NCBI RefSeq assembly: GCF_009763255.1
Contig: NZ_WSJB01000025.1
Span: 1 to 64,000, forward strand
Length of the DNA stretch: 64,000 bases
From: Bordetella sp. 02P26C-1
GTDB lineage: Bacteria; Pseudomonadota; Gammaproteobacteria; Burkholderiales; Burkholderiaceae_B
Reading direction: 5' to 3'
Part shown: one piece after another, positions 57,223 to 64,000 of the stretch
Numbering within the stretch: position 1 is the stretch's first letter
Layout: each line of letters begins with the position of its first letter
The notes under the pieces: model-generated
What the model saw: the letters and a program-made list of their open reading frames with translations, nothing else
Told to the model about the DNA's origin: nothing
The model's database searches: none
Program-made: the position numbers and the translations under genes

Positions 57223-57942
57223 TCAACGGCCGTTTTGCTTACGCCATTCGGCGAATTGATCGCGCGTTTGCGGATCGGTGGGCGGGTACAGACCCAGGAT
57301 GCTGCGGCCACCCTGGACTTCGCTGGTGACGAAGTCCTCGAAGGCGGTCATCTCGTGGGCTTCCTGAGCGATCTCTTCAACGATATCCGCGGGAATGATG
57401 ACCACGCCTTCGCCGTCGCCCACCACGATATCGCCGGGGAACACGGCCACATCGCCGCAGCCGATCGGCACGTTGATATCCAGGGCTTGGTGCAAGGTCA
57501 GGTTCGTCGGGGCCGAAGGACGGTTGTGATACGCGGGGATGTTCAGCGTGGCAATCTCAGGCGAATCGCGAAAACCGCCGTCGGTTACGACGCCGGCGAC
57601 ACCACGCTTCATCAGACGCGTCACCAGAATCGAACCGGCCGACGCGGCGCGCGCGTCCTTGCGGCTGTCGATCACCATCACGTGGCCTTCCGGGCAGGTT
57701 TCCACGGCCACGCGTTGCGGGTGACCGCGGTCTTCGAAGACCTTGATCGTGTTCAGGTCTTCACGCGCCGGAATATAGCGCAGCGTGAAAGCCGGGCCCA
57801 CCATGTTCGGCAGGCTGGGATTGAGCGGGCGCACGTCCTGGATGAACTGGTTGCGCAGGCCGCGCTTGAACAGCGCGGTGCACAGCGTAGCGGTGCTCAC
57901 CTTCGAGAGGCGGGCGCGGGCGGTGTCGGATAAGGCGGTCAT
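57223..57942 (-). CDS. RraA-fold protein, predicted class II pyruvate aldolase
   Basis: 239 aa, longer than E. coli RraA (161 aa) and like the HMG/CHA aldolase branch. The motif DGGFRD has Asp121, Arg125 and Asp126, the substrate and metal residues of 4-hydroxy-4-methyl-2-oxoglutarate aldolases, which regulatory RraA proteins lack in part. CGDVAVFPGDIVVGDGEGVVIIP is the second family block. It begins 42 bp behind the dehydratase stop. Cleaving 2-keto-3-deoxy-sugar acid from that enzyme to pyruvate plus an aldehyde would complete a short pathway (inference). A regulatory RraA role is less likely. Confidence 0.75.
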   Translation of the reverse strand: MTALSDTARARLSKVSTATLCTALFKRGLRNQFIQDVRPLNPSLPNMVGPAFTLRYIPAREDLNTIKVFEDRGHPQRVAVETCPEGHVMVIDSRKDARAASAGSILVTRLMKRGVAGVVTDGGFRDSPEIATLNIPAYHNRPSAPTNLTLHQALDINVPIGCGDVAVFPGDIVVGDGEGVVIIPADIVEEIAQEAHEMTAFEDFVTSEVQGGRSILGLYPPTDPQTRDQFAEWRKQNGR

Positions 57943-57984
57943 GAATGTCTCGAATCAGGTTGCGTTGTTGTTAGCGAAATACGG

Positions 57985-59718
57985 TTAGAAAATGCTGGGT
58001 TCGGGCACGGGCTCGCCGAAGCTCGTTTCGAGGAAGTCGAAGTCGCAGCCTTCGTTGGCCTGCAGGATGTGCTTGGAATACATCCAGCCGTAGCCGCGTT
58101 CATAGCGCTTGGGCGGGGGCGTCCAGGCGGCGCGGCGAGCGGCCATTTCCTCGTCGCTGATGTTCACGTTGATGGTCCGATTGGGCACATCGACGGTGAT
58201 GAGGTCGCCGGTGCGAACCAACGCCAGCGGGCCGCCGATGTAGGCCTCGGGCGCGGCATGCAGAATGCACGCGCCGTAGCTGGTGCCGCTCATGCGCGCG
58301 TCGGACAGGCGCAGCATGTCGCGCACGCCCTGTTTGACCAGCTTGGTCGGGATGGGCAGCATGCCCCATTCCGGCATGCCGGGGCCGCCTTGCGGGCCGG
58401 CGTTGCGCAGGATCAGGATATGGTCGGGCGTCACATCGAGGTTTTCGTCATCGACGGCGGCCTTCATGCTGGGATAGTCGTCAAAGACCAGGGCGGGGCC
58501 GGTGTGCTGCAGGTATTGCGGCGCGCAGGCGCTGGGTTTGATCACGCAGCCATCGGGAGCCAGGTTGCCCTTCAACACGGCCAGTGCGCCTTCGTTGTAG
58601 ATGGCGTTGTCCAGTGGGCGGATCACGTCATCGTTGTAGACCGCGGCGCCTTCGATGTTTTCACCGAGGGTGCGGCCCGTGACCGTCTTGGCCGATAGAT
58701 CGAGGTGGTCCTTCGCCAGACGCGACATCAGACCCGGCAGGCCGCCCGCGTAGTAGAAGTCTTCCATCAGATACTTGTCGCCGCTGGGACGGATGTTGGC
58801 GATGACGGGCACCTTGCGGCTTGCGGCGTCGAAATCATCCAGCGTCACGGCGCAACCCGCGCGGCGCGACATCGCGACCAAGTGCACGATCGCGTTGGTC
58901 GAGCAGCCCATGGCCATGGCCACATTGATGGCGTTCTTGAACGAGGCCACAGACAGAATGGACTGCGGCGTCTGGTCTGCCCACACCATTTCCACAACGC
59001 GGCGGCCGCATTCGGCCGACATGCGCATGTGGTTCACGTCCGCAGCGGGGATGGACGATGCGCCGGGCAGCGTCATGCCGATGGATTCCGCGATCGCGGT
59101 CATCGTGCTGGCCGTGCCCATGGTCATGCAAGTGCCGTAGCTGCGCGCGATACCGCCTTCGACTTCGGTCCATTCGGCCTTGGTGATGTTGCCCGCGCGG
59201 CGCTCGTCCCACAGTTTCCAGGCGTCGGAGCCGGAGCCCAGCACCTTGCCTTTCCAATTGCCGCGCAGCATGGGGCCGGCGGGCAGGTAGATGCAGGGCA
59301 GGTTGGCGCTGAAGGCGCCCATCAACAGACCCGGGGTGGACTTATCGCACCCGCCCATCAGCACCGCGCCGTCGACGGGATGGCTACGCAGCAGTTCCTC
59401 GGTTTCCATCGCGAGGAAGTTGCGATAGAGCATGGTGGTCGGCTTGACGAAGGATTCCGACACTGAGATCGCGGGCAGCTCGACGGGGAAGCCACCGGCT
59501 TGGAAGATGCCGCGCTTGACGTCTTCCACGCGCTGCTTGAAGTGGCTGTGACAGGGGTTCAGATCGGACCAGGTGTTGATGATGGCGATGATGGGCCGGC
59601 CGGCCCAGTCTTGCGGGCCATAGCCCATCTGCATCATGCGTGAGCGGTGGCCGAACGAGCGCAGATCATCATGTGCCATCCAGCGGGCGCTGCGCAGGTC
59701 TTCGTATGAACGTGTCAT
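57985..59718 (-). CDS. IlvD/Edd family sugar-acid dehydratase, L-arabinonate dehydratase type
   Basis: 577 aa. Iron-sulfur ligands are Cys56 (NPCHSH), Cys124 (GGCDKSTPG) and Cys197 (YGTCMTMGTA). The SDLNPCHSHFKQRVEDVKRGIFQAGGFP start and KRYERGYGWMYSKHILQANEGCDFDFL end resemble L-arabinonate/pentonate dehydratases more than dihydroxyacid dehydratase. It would remove water from an aldonic acid to give a 2-keto-3-deoxy acid. AAGGAG precedes the ATG. First gene of the operon, transcribed from the promoter at 59746-59774. Confidence 0.88.
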   Translation of the reverse strand: MTRSYEDLRSARWMAHDDLRSFGHRSRMMQMGYGPQDWAGRPIIAIINTWSDLNPCHSHFKQRVEDVKRGIFQAGGFPVELPAISVSESFVKPTTMLYRNFLAMETEELLRSHPVDGAVLMGGCDKSTPGLLMGAFSANLPCIYLPAGPMLRGNWKGKVLGSGSDAWKLWDERRAGNITKAEWTEVEGGIARSYGTCMTMGTASTMTAIAESIGMTLPGASSIPAADVNHMRMSAECGRRVVEMVWADQTPQSILSVASFKNAINVAMAMGCSTNAIVHLVAMSRRAGCAVTLDDFDAASRKVPVIANIRPSGDKYLMEDFYYAGGLPGLMSRLAKDHLDLSAKTVTGRTLGENIEGAAVYNDDVIRPLDNAIYNEGALAVLKGNLAPDGCVIKPSACAPQYLQHTGPALVFDDYPSMKAAVDDENLDVTPDHILILRNAGPQGGPGMPEWGMLPIPTKLVKQGVRDMLRLSDARMSGTSYGACILHAAPEAYIGGPLALVRTGDLITVDVPNRTINVNISDEEMAARRAAWTPPPKRYERGYGWMYSKHILQANEGCDFDFLETSFGEPVPEPSIF

Positions 59719-59731
59719 GAATAGGGTCTCC

Positions 59732-59761
59732 TTGATGTGCGAGGGATTAAAACACTAATAT
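59732..59761 (+). promoter_or_regulatory. candidate promoter of the divergent gntR gene
   Basis: TTGATG (59732-59737) and TAATAT (59756-59761) are 18 bases apart on the plus strand. The -10 lies inside the palindrome, so bound regulator would also repress its own gene. Confidence 0.45.
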
Positions 59762-59774
59762 ATTAGTGCGTCAA
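59746..59774 (-). promoter_or_regulatory. promoter of the dehydratase operon
   Basis: On the minus strand, TTGACG (59774-59769) and TTTAAT (59751-59746) are separated by exactly 17 bases, a near-consensus sigma70 promoter. The expected transcript start lies about 20 bp before the dehydratase ATG, leaving room for its AAGGAG. The spacer is filled by the palindromic operator. Confidence 0.75.
59753..59768. promoter_or_regulatory. GntR operator, perfect 16-bp palindrome
   Basis: CACTAATATATTAGTG reads the same on both strands. It occupies all but one base of the spacer of the dehydratase promoter and covers the -10 (TAATAT) of the opposite gntR promoter. Size and symmetry fit an FCD-type GntR dimer, and the divergent regulator gene begins 11 bp away. 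Confidence 0.8.
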
Positions 59775-59778
59775 CGAA

Positions 59779-60525
59779 ATGACGCCGGTTACACTCAGCC
59801 CACTTTACGTCCCGATTTTTATGACCCAATTGTCAACGTTGCCCATCGATCTGCGTCTGGATCGCTCCCGACACGCGGCGCCCCAGGTGTTCGAAAAGCT
59901 GCGCGCGTTGATTGTGTCGATGGACCTGAAACCGGGCGCGCCGTTGGCCCGGGGTGAACTGGCCGAGGCGTTTGGGTTGAGCCAGACTCCGATTCGGGAT
60001 GCGCTGATTCAGCTACGTGACGAAGGGCTGGTGGATATCTATCCGCAGCACACCACGACGGTCAGCCGTATCGATATCGCGGCGGCGCGACAGGCGCATT
60101 TTTTACGGCGCTCGCTGGAGCTTGAGATTGTGCGCGTGCTGGCGCAACGCAGCGATCCGGATTTGATTGCGCGCTTGCAGGCGCATATCGATGTGCAGCA
60201 CGCGAATTGCGGTCAGGAGGGATTTCCGGCGTTCATGGCGGCGGATCAGGGCTTTCATTTCGACATGCATGTCGCGGCGGGTGTTGAAGCCTTGTGGGAA
60301 TTGGAGCAGCGATATAGTGGTCATGTGGATCGGCTGCGTCGTTTGCATTTGCCCGAGGAAGGCAAGGCCGAGCGTATCCTGCGCGACCATCAGCGGATTC
60401 TGGATGCGATTGCGGCGCAAGATGTCGCAGGCGCTCAACTCGCGCTGCGCGAGCATCTGTCGGGCACCCTGAGTCAGATCGACGAGATCTGTCAGCGCTA
60501 TCCGGATTACGTGCGGTTGGGGTGA
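59779..60525 (+). CDS. GntR family regulator (FCD type) of the sugar-acid locus
   Basis: 248 aa, or 234 from a second ATG at 59821; neither start has a clear Shine-Dalgarno, and with the predicted promoter the first would leave only about 10 nt of leader. Winged helix at ~35-105 (VFEKLRALIVSMDLKPGAPL, LAEAFGLSQTPIRDALIQLRDEGLVDIYP) then FCD domain (~110-235) with ligand residues in AADQGFHFDMHVAAG and LRDHQRILDAIAAQD. It probably represses the dehydratase operon until a sugar acid binds. Confidence 0.88.
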   Translation: MTPVTLSPLYVPIFMTQLSTLPIDLRLDRSRHAAPQVFEKLRALIVSMDLKPGAPLARGELAEAFGLSQTPIRDALIQLRDEGLVDIYPQHTTTVSRIDIAAARQAHFLRRSLELEIVRVLAQRSDPDLIARLQAHIDVQHANCGQEGFPAFMAADQGFHFDMHVAAGVEALWELEQRYSGHVDRLRRLHLPEEGKAERILRDHQRILDAIAAQDVAGAQLALREHLSGTLSQIDEICQRYPDYVRLG

Positions 60526-60598
60526 GCGGGTCGCCACGATAGTGGATCGATCAGCAATGCGATAAAGTGAATGTCTCCTCAGCCTGGCAGGAACAGAC

Positions 60599-61516
60599 AT
60601 GCGCTACCGATATGTGACGGCCGACGTCTTCACCCGACATGCCTACGGCGGCAATCCGTTGGCGGTGATCCTGGACGCCGAAGGCTTGACGACGGAGCAG
60701 ATGCAGCTCATCGCGCGCGAGTTCAATTTTTCCGAGACCAGCTTTGTGCTGCCGCCTAAAGACCCGGCACATACGGCATGGGTGCGAATTTTCACGCCGG
60801 ACCGCGAGGTGCCGTTCGCGGGCCACCCGAACGTGGGGACGGCGGTGGTCGTGGCGCGTGAGATGGCGGCAAAGGGACAGCCACTGCCTGAGCAGTTGAT
60901 ATTCGACGAGGCCGCGGGCTTGGTCAGGCTGGCGGTCGCCGTGGGCGGCGACGGTGTCGAGCGTGTGCAGTTGCTGGCGCCCGAACCTTTGTCGCGACGC
61001 GCGCAGGTACCCGTCGAAGCGGTGGCGCGGGCCCTGTCGCTCGATACGGCCGATATTGATGTCAGCGAGCATGCGCCCCAGGTGGTGTCGGTCGGCTTGC
61101 CTTTCTTGGTCGTGCAATTAGCTGACCGCGAGGCGTTACGGCGCGCGCGTCCGGATGGAGCAGGATATGCGAGTTTGCTGCCGCTGGACGGTGCAAAATC
61201 GATCTACGCGTATACAACGGATACCCAGGCCGATGCCATCGATAGTCCCACGGACATCCAGGCAAGGATGTTTACCGCGCGCATGACTGAGGATCCCGCC
61301 ACGGGTAGCGCCACTGCGGCCGCTACCGCATTACGGGCCGCGTTACAAGCGCCCGGGGCGCTGCGGCTGCGCGTGGGCCAAGGCGTGGACATGGGCCGCC
61401 CCAGTTTGCTGCTGGCGCATGCCGAACATCGCGGCGACGGGATATGGGCGGGCGTAGCCGGCCAAGCGGTAATCGTGATGGAAGGCAGCTTGATCCCGCC
61501 GTCGGTTGTCGGTTAG
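60599..61516 (+). CDS. PhzF family protein (phenazine biosynthesis/epimerase fold)
   Basis: 305 aa. The two-domain diaminopimelate-epimerase-like fold is recognisable: VTADVFTRHAYGGNPLAVIL, the conserved Glu46 (EFNFSETSFVLPP), RIFTPDREVPFAGHPNVGTAVV and TEDPATGSATAAATALRAAL. PhzF enzymes isomerise small amino-acid-derived molecules by general acid-base chemistry. No other phenazine genes are present, so this is one of the many housekeeping-type homologues of unknown substrate. It lies 73 bp behind the GntR gene. Confidence 0.88.
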   Translation: MRYRYVTADVFTRHAYGGNPLAVILDAEGLTTEQMQLIAREFNFSETSFVLPPKDPAHTAWVRIFTPDREVPFAGHPNVGTAVVVAREMAAKGQPLPEQLIFDEAAGLVRLAVAVGGDGVERVQLLAPEPLSRRAQVPVEAVARALSLDTADIDVSEHAPQVVSVGLPFLVVQLADREALRRARPDGAGYASLLPLDGAKSIYAYTTDTQADAIDSPTDIQARMFTARMTEDPATGSATAAATALRAALQAPGALRLRVGQGVDMGRPSLLLAHAEHRGDGIWAGVAGQAVIVMEGSLIPPSVVG

Positions 61517-61670
61517 AGCTGGGCCAGGCAGGCGGCGGCGTTGATGACGGATACGCCATCAGACGCCTCGTGTCATCTTGACCGCCTACCGCCGCATGGG
61601 GGAGGGCATTAACGCAAGCGATCGCCGCCTGCTGGTTGCAACGCCAGCGTCGACACCATGTCCCCGCCTT

Positions 61671-63494
61671 CTATCTTCCCACCGCATACGCCTGCATCAA
61701 TCGCGGCGTAGCGGCAGCGTGCAGCAGACCGTCTTCATCGCGCGATGCCGCGGTCAAACGCCCGGTTGACCATTCGGGGGCTTCCTCGATGACGTGCCCG
61801 CGCGCTCGCAGGTCGGAAATGACTTCCGCCCCGAACGAGGTTTCCACCGCAAGATGCCCCGGCTTTCTGTCGCGAGGATAGAACGAGGAAGGGAAGTGCA
61901 TCGTATGCGACATGGGTTGATCAATCGCTTCCTGCAGATTCAGACCATGATGCACGTGCCGCAGGAATAGCAATAGCTGCCACTGCTCTTGCTGATCGCC
62001 ACCGGGTGTGCCGAACACCATATACGGCTTGCCATCGCGCAGCGCCAGGGAGGGCGTGAGCGTGGTGCGGGGGCGTTTGCCGGGCGCGAGCGTGCCGGGC
62101 AGGCCTGACTCCAACCAGAACATCTGCCCGCGCGTATTCAACGGGAAACCCAGCTCCGGGATCACGGGCGATGATTGGAACCAGCCACCCGAAGGCGTAG
62201 CCGAGACCATGTTGCCCCAACGGTCGATCACGTCCACATGCGTCGTGTCGCCGCGCTTGACCGAGGCGCGCATATCGGCAAGCGTGGGCTCGTTCGAAGG
62301 CGAACCGACAGGCGTGACCTTCGACAGACGCGACAAGACGTCCATCACACGATCGACCTGCGCCTCGTAGCCAGCAATACGCCCGGGGCGCAGCTCGTGC
62401 GAGGCCGAACGTCCAATGAGCATGCGACGCTCGTCGTTATACGAGTCCGATAACAGCTGCGCGAGCGGTACATCGACAAAGCTCGGGTCGCTGTAGTATG
62501 CCTCGCGGTCCGCGAAAGCCAGCTTCATGGCCTCGGTCACTTGATGAATGAACGCGGCGCTGTTGGGGCCTTCCTTTTTCAGATTCAGTGACTTGAGCAA
62601 GGCGAGCGTCTGCAGGAACACCGGGCCCTGGCTCCAAGCGCCGGCCTTAGCCACCGTATAACCGTGATAGTCATAGGTCGCTGGCGCCTCATAGGTTGCG
62701 GACCACCCGGCCATATCGTCGGCGGTCAGCACGCCGCGATGCGCTCGCCCGCTCTCGTCCATGACCTCATTGTTCCGCGCATACTGATCGATCGCTTCGG
62801 CGACAAAGCCGCGATAAAACGCATCGCGCGCGGCATCGATTTGCCGTTCACGGTCGGCGCCCGCGGCTTCGGCTTCGCGCAGGACCCGGCGCCATGTCTC
62901 TGCCAGTCGCGGGTTGCGAAACAGCTTGCGCGCTTGAGGGACCGCGTCACCGGGCAGATACACTTCGGCCGTCGTGGGCCAATGCTCGGTGAAGAAATCG
63001 CGCAGTCCGGCGATGGTATTGGCGATGCGCGGCATCAACGCATGGCCATGATCCGCGTAATAAATCGCGGGCTCCAGCACATCGCGTACACGCATGGTGC
63101 CGTGATCGCGCAATAGCAGCATCCAGGCATCGAATGCGGCTGGGATCACCGCGGGCAACAGGCCGTTGCCCGGGATCAGGCTAAGGCCAAGCGACTGATA
63201 CCGTTCCAGGGTCGCACCCGCCGGCGCCGTGCCTTGGCCACACAGCACTTCGGTGCGGCCGGTGCGGGCCGAATGGAAAATCACCGGGACTTCGCCGGCC
63301 GGGCCGACCAGATGCGGCTCCACGACCTGCAGCACAAAGCCGGCCGCCACGGCGGCATCGAACGCATTGCCGCCACGCTCCAACAGTGACATGCCGGCGC
63401 TGCTGGCCAGCCAATGGGTAGAAGTCACCACGCCGAACGTGCCCAAAATTTCAGGCCGCGTGGTGAACATGCGATAGCCGGAGTCAATACTCAT
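61671..63494 (-). CDS. gamma-glutamyltransferase/hydrolase family protein, no signal peptide
   Basis: 607 aa. N-terminal nucleophile hydrolase of the GGT family: the self-cleavage site precedes Thr417 in KRGDTTHVDVIDRWGN, and the large-subunit block GNAFDAAVAAGFVLQVVEPHLVGPAGE and small-subunit GGDQQEQWQLLLFLRH are present. Unlike E. coli Ggt there is no signal peptide, so it should act in the cytosol. Its ATG overlaps the stop of an upstream peptide-binding protein gene (ATGA). The substrate may be an imported gamma-glutamyl compound rather than periplasmic glutathione. The exact specificity is unknown. Confidence 0.85.
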   Translation of the reverse strand: MSIDSGYRMFTTRPEILGTFGVVTSTHWLASSAGMSLLERGGNAFDAAVAAGFVLQVVEPHLVGPAGEVPVIFHSARTGRTEVLCGQGTAPAGATLERYQSLGLSLIPGNGLLPAVIPAAFDAWMLLLRDHGTMRVRDVLEPAIYYADHGHALMPRIANTIAGLRDFFTEHWPTTAEVYLPGDAVPQARKLFRNPRLAETWRRVLREAEAAGADRERQIDAARDAFYRGFVAEAIDQYARNNEVMDESGRAHRGVLTADDMAGWSATYEAPATYDYHGYTVAKAGAWSQGPVFLQTLALLKSLNLKKEGPNSAAFIHQVTEAMKLAFADREAYYSDPSFVDVPLAQLLSDSYNDERRMLIGRSASHELRPGRIAGYEAQVDRVMDVLSRLSKVTPVGSPSNEPTLADMRASVKRGDTTHVDVIDRWGNMVSATPSGGWFQSSPVIPELGFPLNTRGQMFWLESGLPGTLAPGKRPRTTLTPSLALRDGKPYMVFGTPGGDQQEQWQLLLFLRHVHHGLNLQEAIDQPMSHTMHFPSSFYPRDRKPGHLAVETSFGAEVISDLRARGHVIEEAPEWSTGRLTAASRDEDGLLHAAATPRLMQAYAVGR

Positions 63495-64000
63495 TGCTTG
63501 GCGACTTTCACGTCTTTGAGACGGATCAGACCGTCGGGATAAGGCACAAAGCCCTGCACATTAGCCTGCGTACCGAAAATCCACGGCAGGTAGAACAGAT
63601 AAATGTGAGAGTCCTCGTCCTGCAGTTTCTTGAGCGCCTGCGCATACAACTCGCGGCGCTTTGCTTCGTCGGCGGTGCTACGGGCCTCATTGAGCAATTT
63701 GTCCATCTCGGCGTCGCAATAACGGCCGTCGTTCAGATTGCCTTTGCATGTGACGTATTGATGAATGTTGCCGCTCGGATCGACGCGGCCCGACCAGCCT
63801 GTCTGACCGACCTGGAAATCGCCTTTGGGCAATGCCGATTGCAGCGAGGCGAATTCCAGAGGTTTGAGCGAGATATCGAAACCCGCCTCGGCGCCCATGG
63901 CCTGCACCAGTTCGAAGACCTGCTGCATCGTGGTGTTGTTGCCATAGGTGAGCTCGAACGCCACGCGGTCATAGCCAGCCTGCTTGAGCAGTTCGCGCGC
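63491..64000 (-). CDS. peptide ABC transporter substrate-binding protein, C-terminal part (partial)
   Basis: The frame is open to the window edge and continues beyond it; about 170 residues are visible. They match the C-terminal lobe of DppA/OppA/GsiB-type (SBP_bac_5) receptors: LLKQAGYDRVAFELTYG, QVGQTGWSGRVDPSGNIHQYVTCKG, GRYCDAEMDKLLNEARSTAD and the closing PYPDGLIRLKDVKVAK. The stop overlaps the start of the gamma-glutamyltransferase gene, so both are cotranscribed. The rest of the transporter probably lies right of the window. Confidence 0.88.
   Translation of the reverse strand, partial: ARELLKQAGYDRVAFELTYGNNTTMQQVFELVQAMGAEAGFDISLKPLEFASLQSALPKGDFQVGQTGWSGRVDPSGNIHQYVTCKGNLNDGRYCDAEMDKLLNEARSTADEAKRRELYAQALKKLQDEDSHIYLFYLPWIFGTQANVQGFVPYPDGLIRLKDVKVAKQ

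Noticed and set aside
57223..57942. RraA as an RNase E inhibitor
   Set aside because: The protein is much longer than regulatory RraA, keeps the aldolase motif DGGFRD and lies in a catabolic operon.

Overview
The window looks like an ordinary chromosomal stretch of a GC-rich betaproteobacterium, most likely family Alcaligenaceae (Bordetella/Achromobacter-like). The support is the proteins themselves: LeuS, QueF, RpmB/RpmG and an HU protein with a lysine/alanine-rich arm, three solitary Bug (TctC-type) solute receptors, and the order pdxJ-acpS-nagZ-uvrC-pgsA. I see no prophage, insertion sequence, CRISPR array or tRNA. The left edge is the 3' end of a 5S rRNA, so an rRNA operon lies just outside.

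Layout. 1-0.2 kb: 5S rRNA end and two strong terminators. 0.3-3.7 kb: an orphan Hint-domain protein, an MFS exporter with its MarR regulator, and a small secreted protein. 3.7-10.6 kb (minus): leuS-lptE-holA-proA and three small genes. 10.7-17.2 kb: MFS carrier, HU protein, hemerythrin plus SulP transporter, rpmB-rpmG, Bcr-type exporter. 17.3-24.3 kb: cfa, a glycine-betaine/proline-type ABC importer (binding protein, permease, ATPase), a duplicated 4-OT-like tautomerase, a thiolase. 24.3-27 kb: Bug receptor plus cupin dioxygenase, opposite a spermidine-synthase-like gene. 27-32.7 kb: a malonate operon (GntR regulator, malonyl-CoA decarboxylase, enoyl-CoA hydratase, malonyl-CoA synthetase, Bug receptor) with an operator at one end and a strong terminator at the other. 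32.8-35.6 kb: a TrpXYZ-like ABC importer. 35.8-42.8 kb: a lipoprotein and an AcrAB-OprM-type RND pump. 42.9-47.8 kb: pdxJ-acpS-nagZ-uvrC-pgsA. 47.9-53.6 kb: Fsr-like MFS, queF, aceA, YadGH-like ABC exporter. 53.6-56.1 kb: aldo/keto reductase, class II glutamine amidotransferase, ABM-domain protein. 56.1-60.5 kb: a sugar-acid locus (Bug receptor, RraA-like aldolase, arabinonate-type dehydratase) divergent from its GntR regulator. 60.6-64 kb: PhzF protein, cytosolic-type gamma-glutamyltransferase, and the end of a peptide-binding protein running off the window.

Most convincing non-coding structure: a perfect 16-bp palindrome at 59753-59768 that fills the -35/-10 spacer of the dehydratase promoter and covers the -10 of the divergent gntR promoter, and a 21-bp near-palindrome at 27006-27026 over a TATAAT box in front of the malonate regulator. 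Both fit self-regulating FCD-type GntR repressors. The nearest things to under-described systems are the sugar-acid locus (an RraA-fold protein probably acting as the aldolase) and the malonate operon with an unexplained enoyl-CoA hydratase and a solitary Bug receptor.
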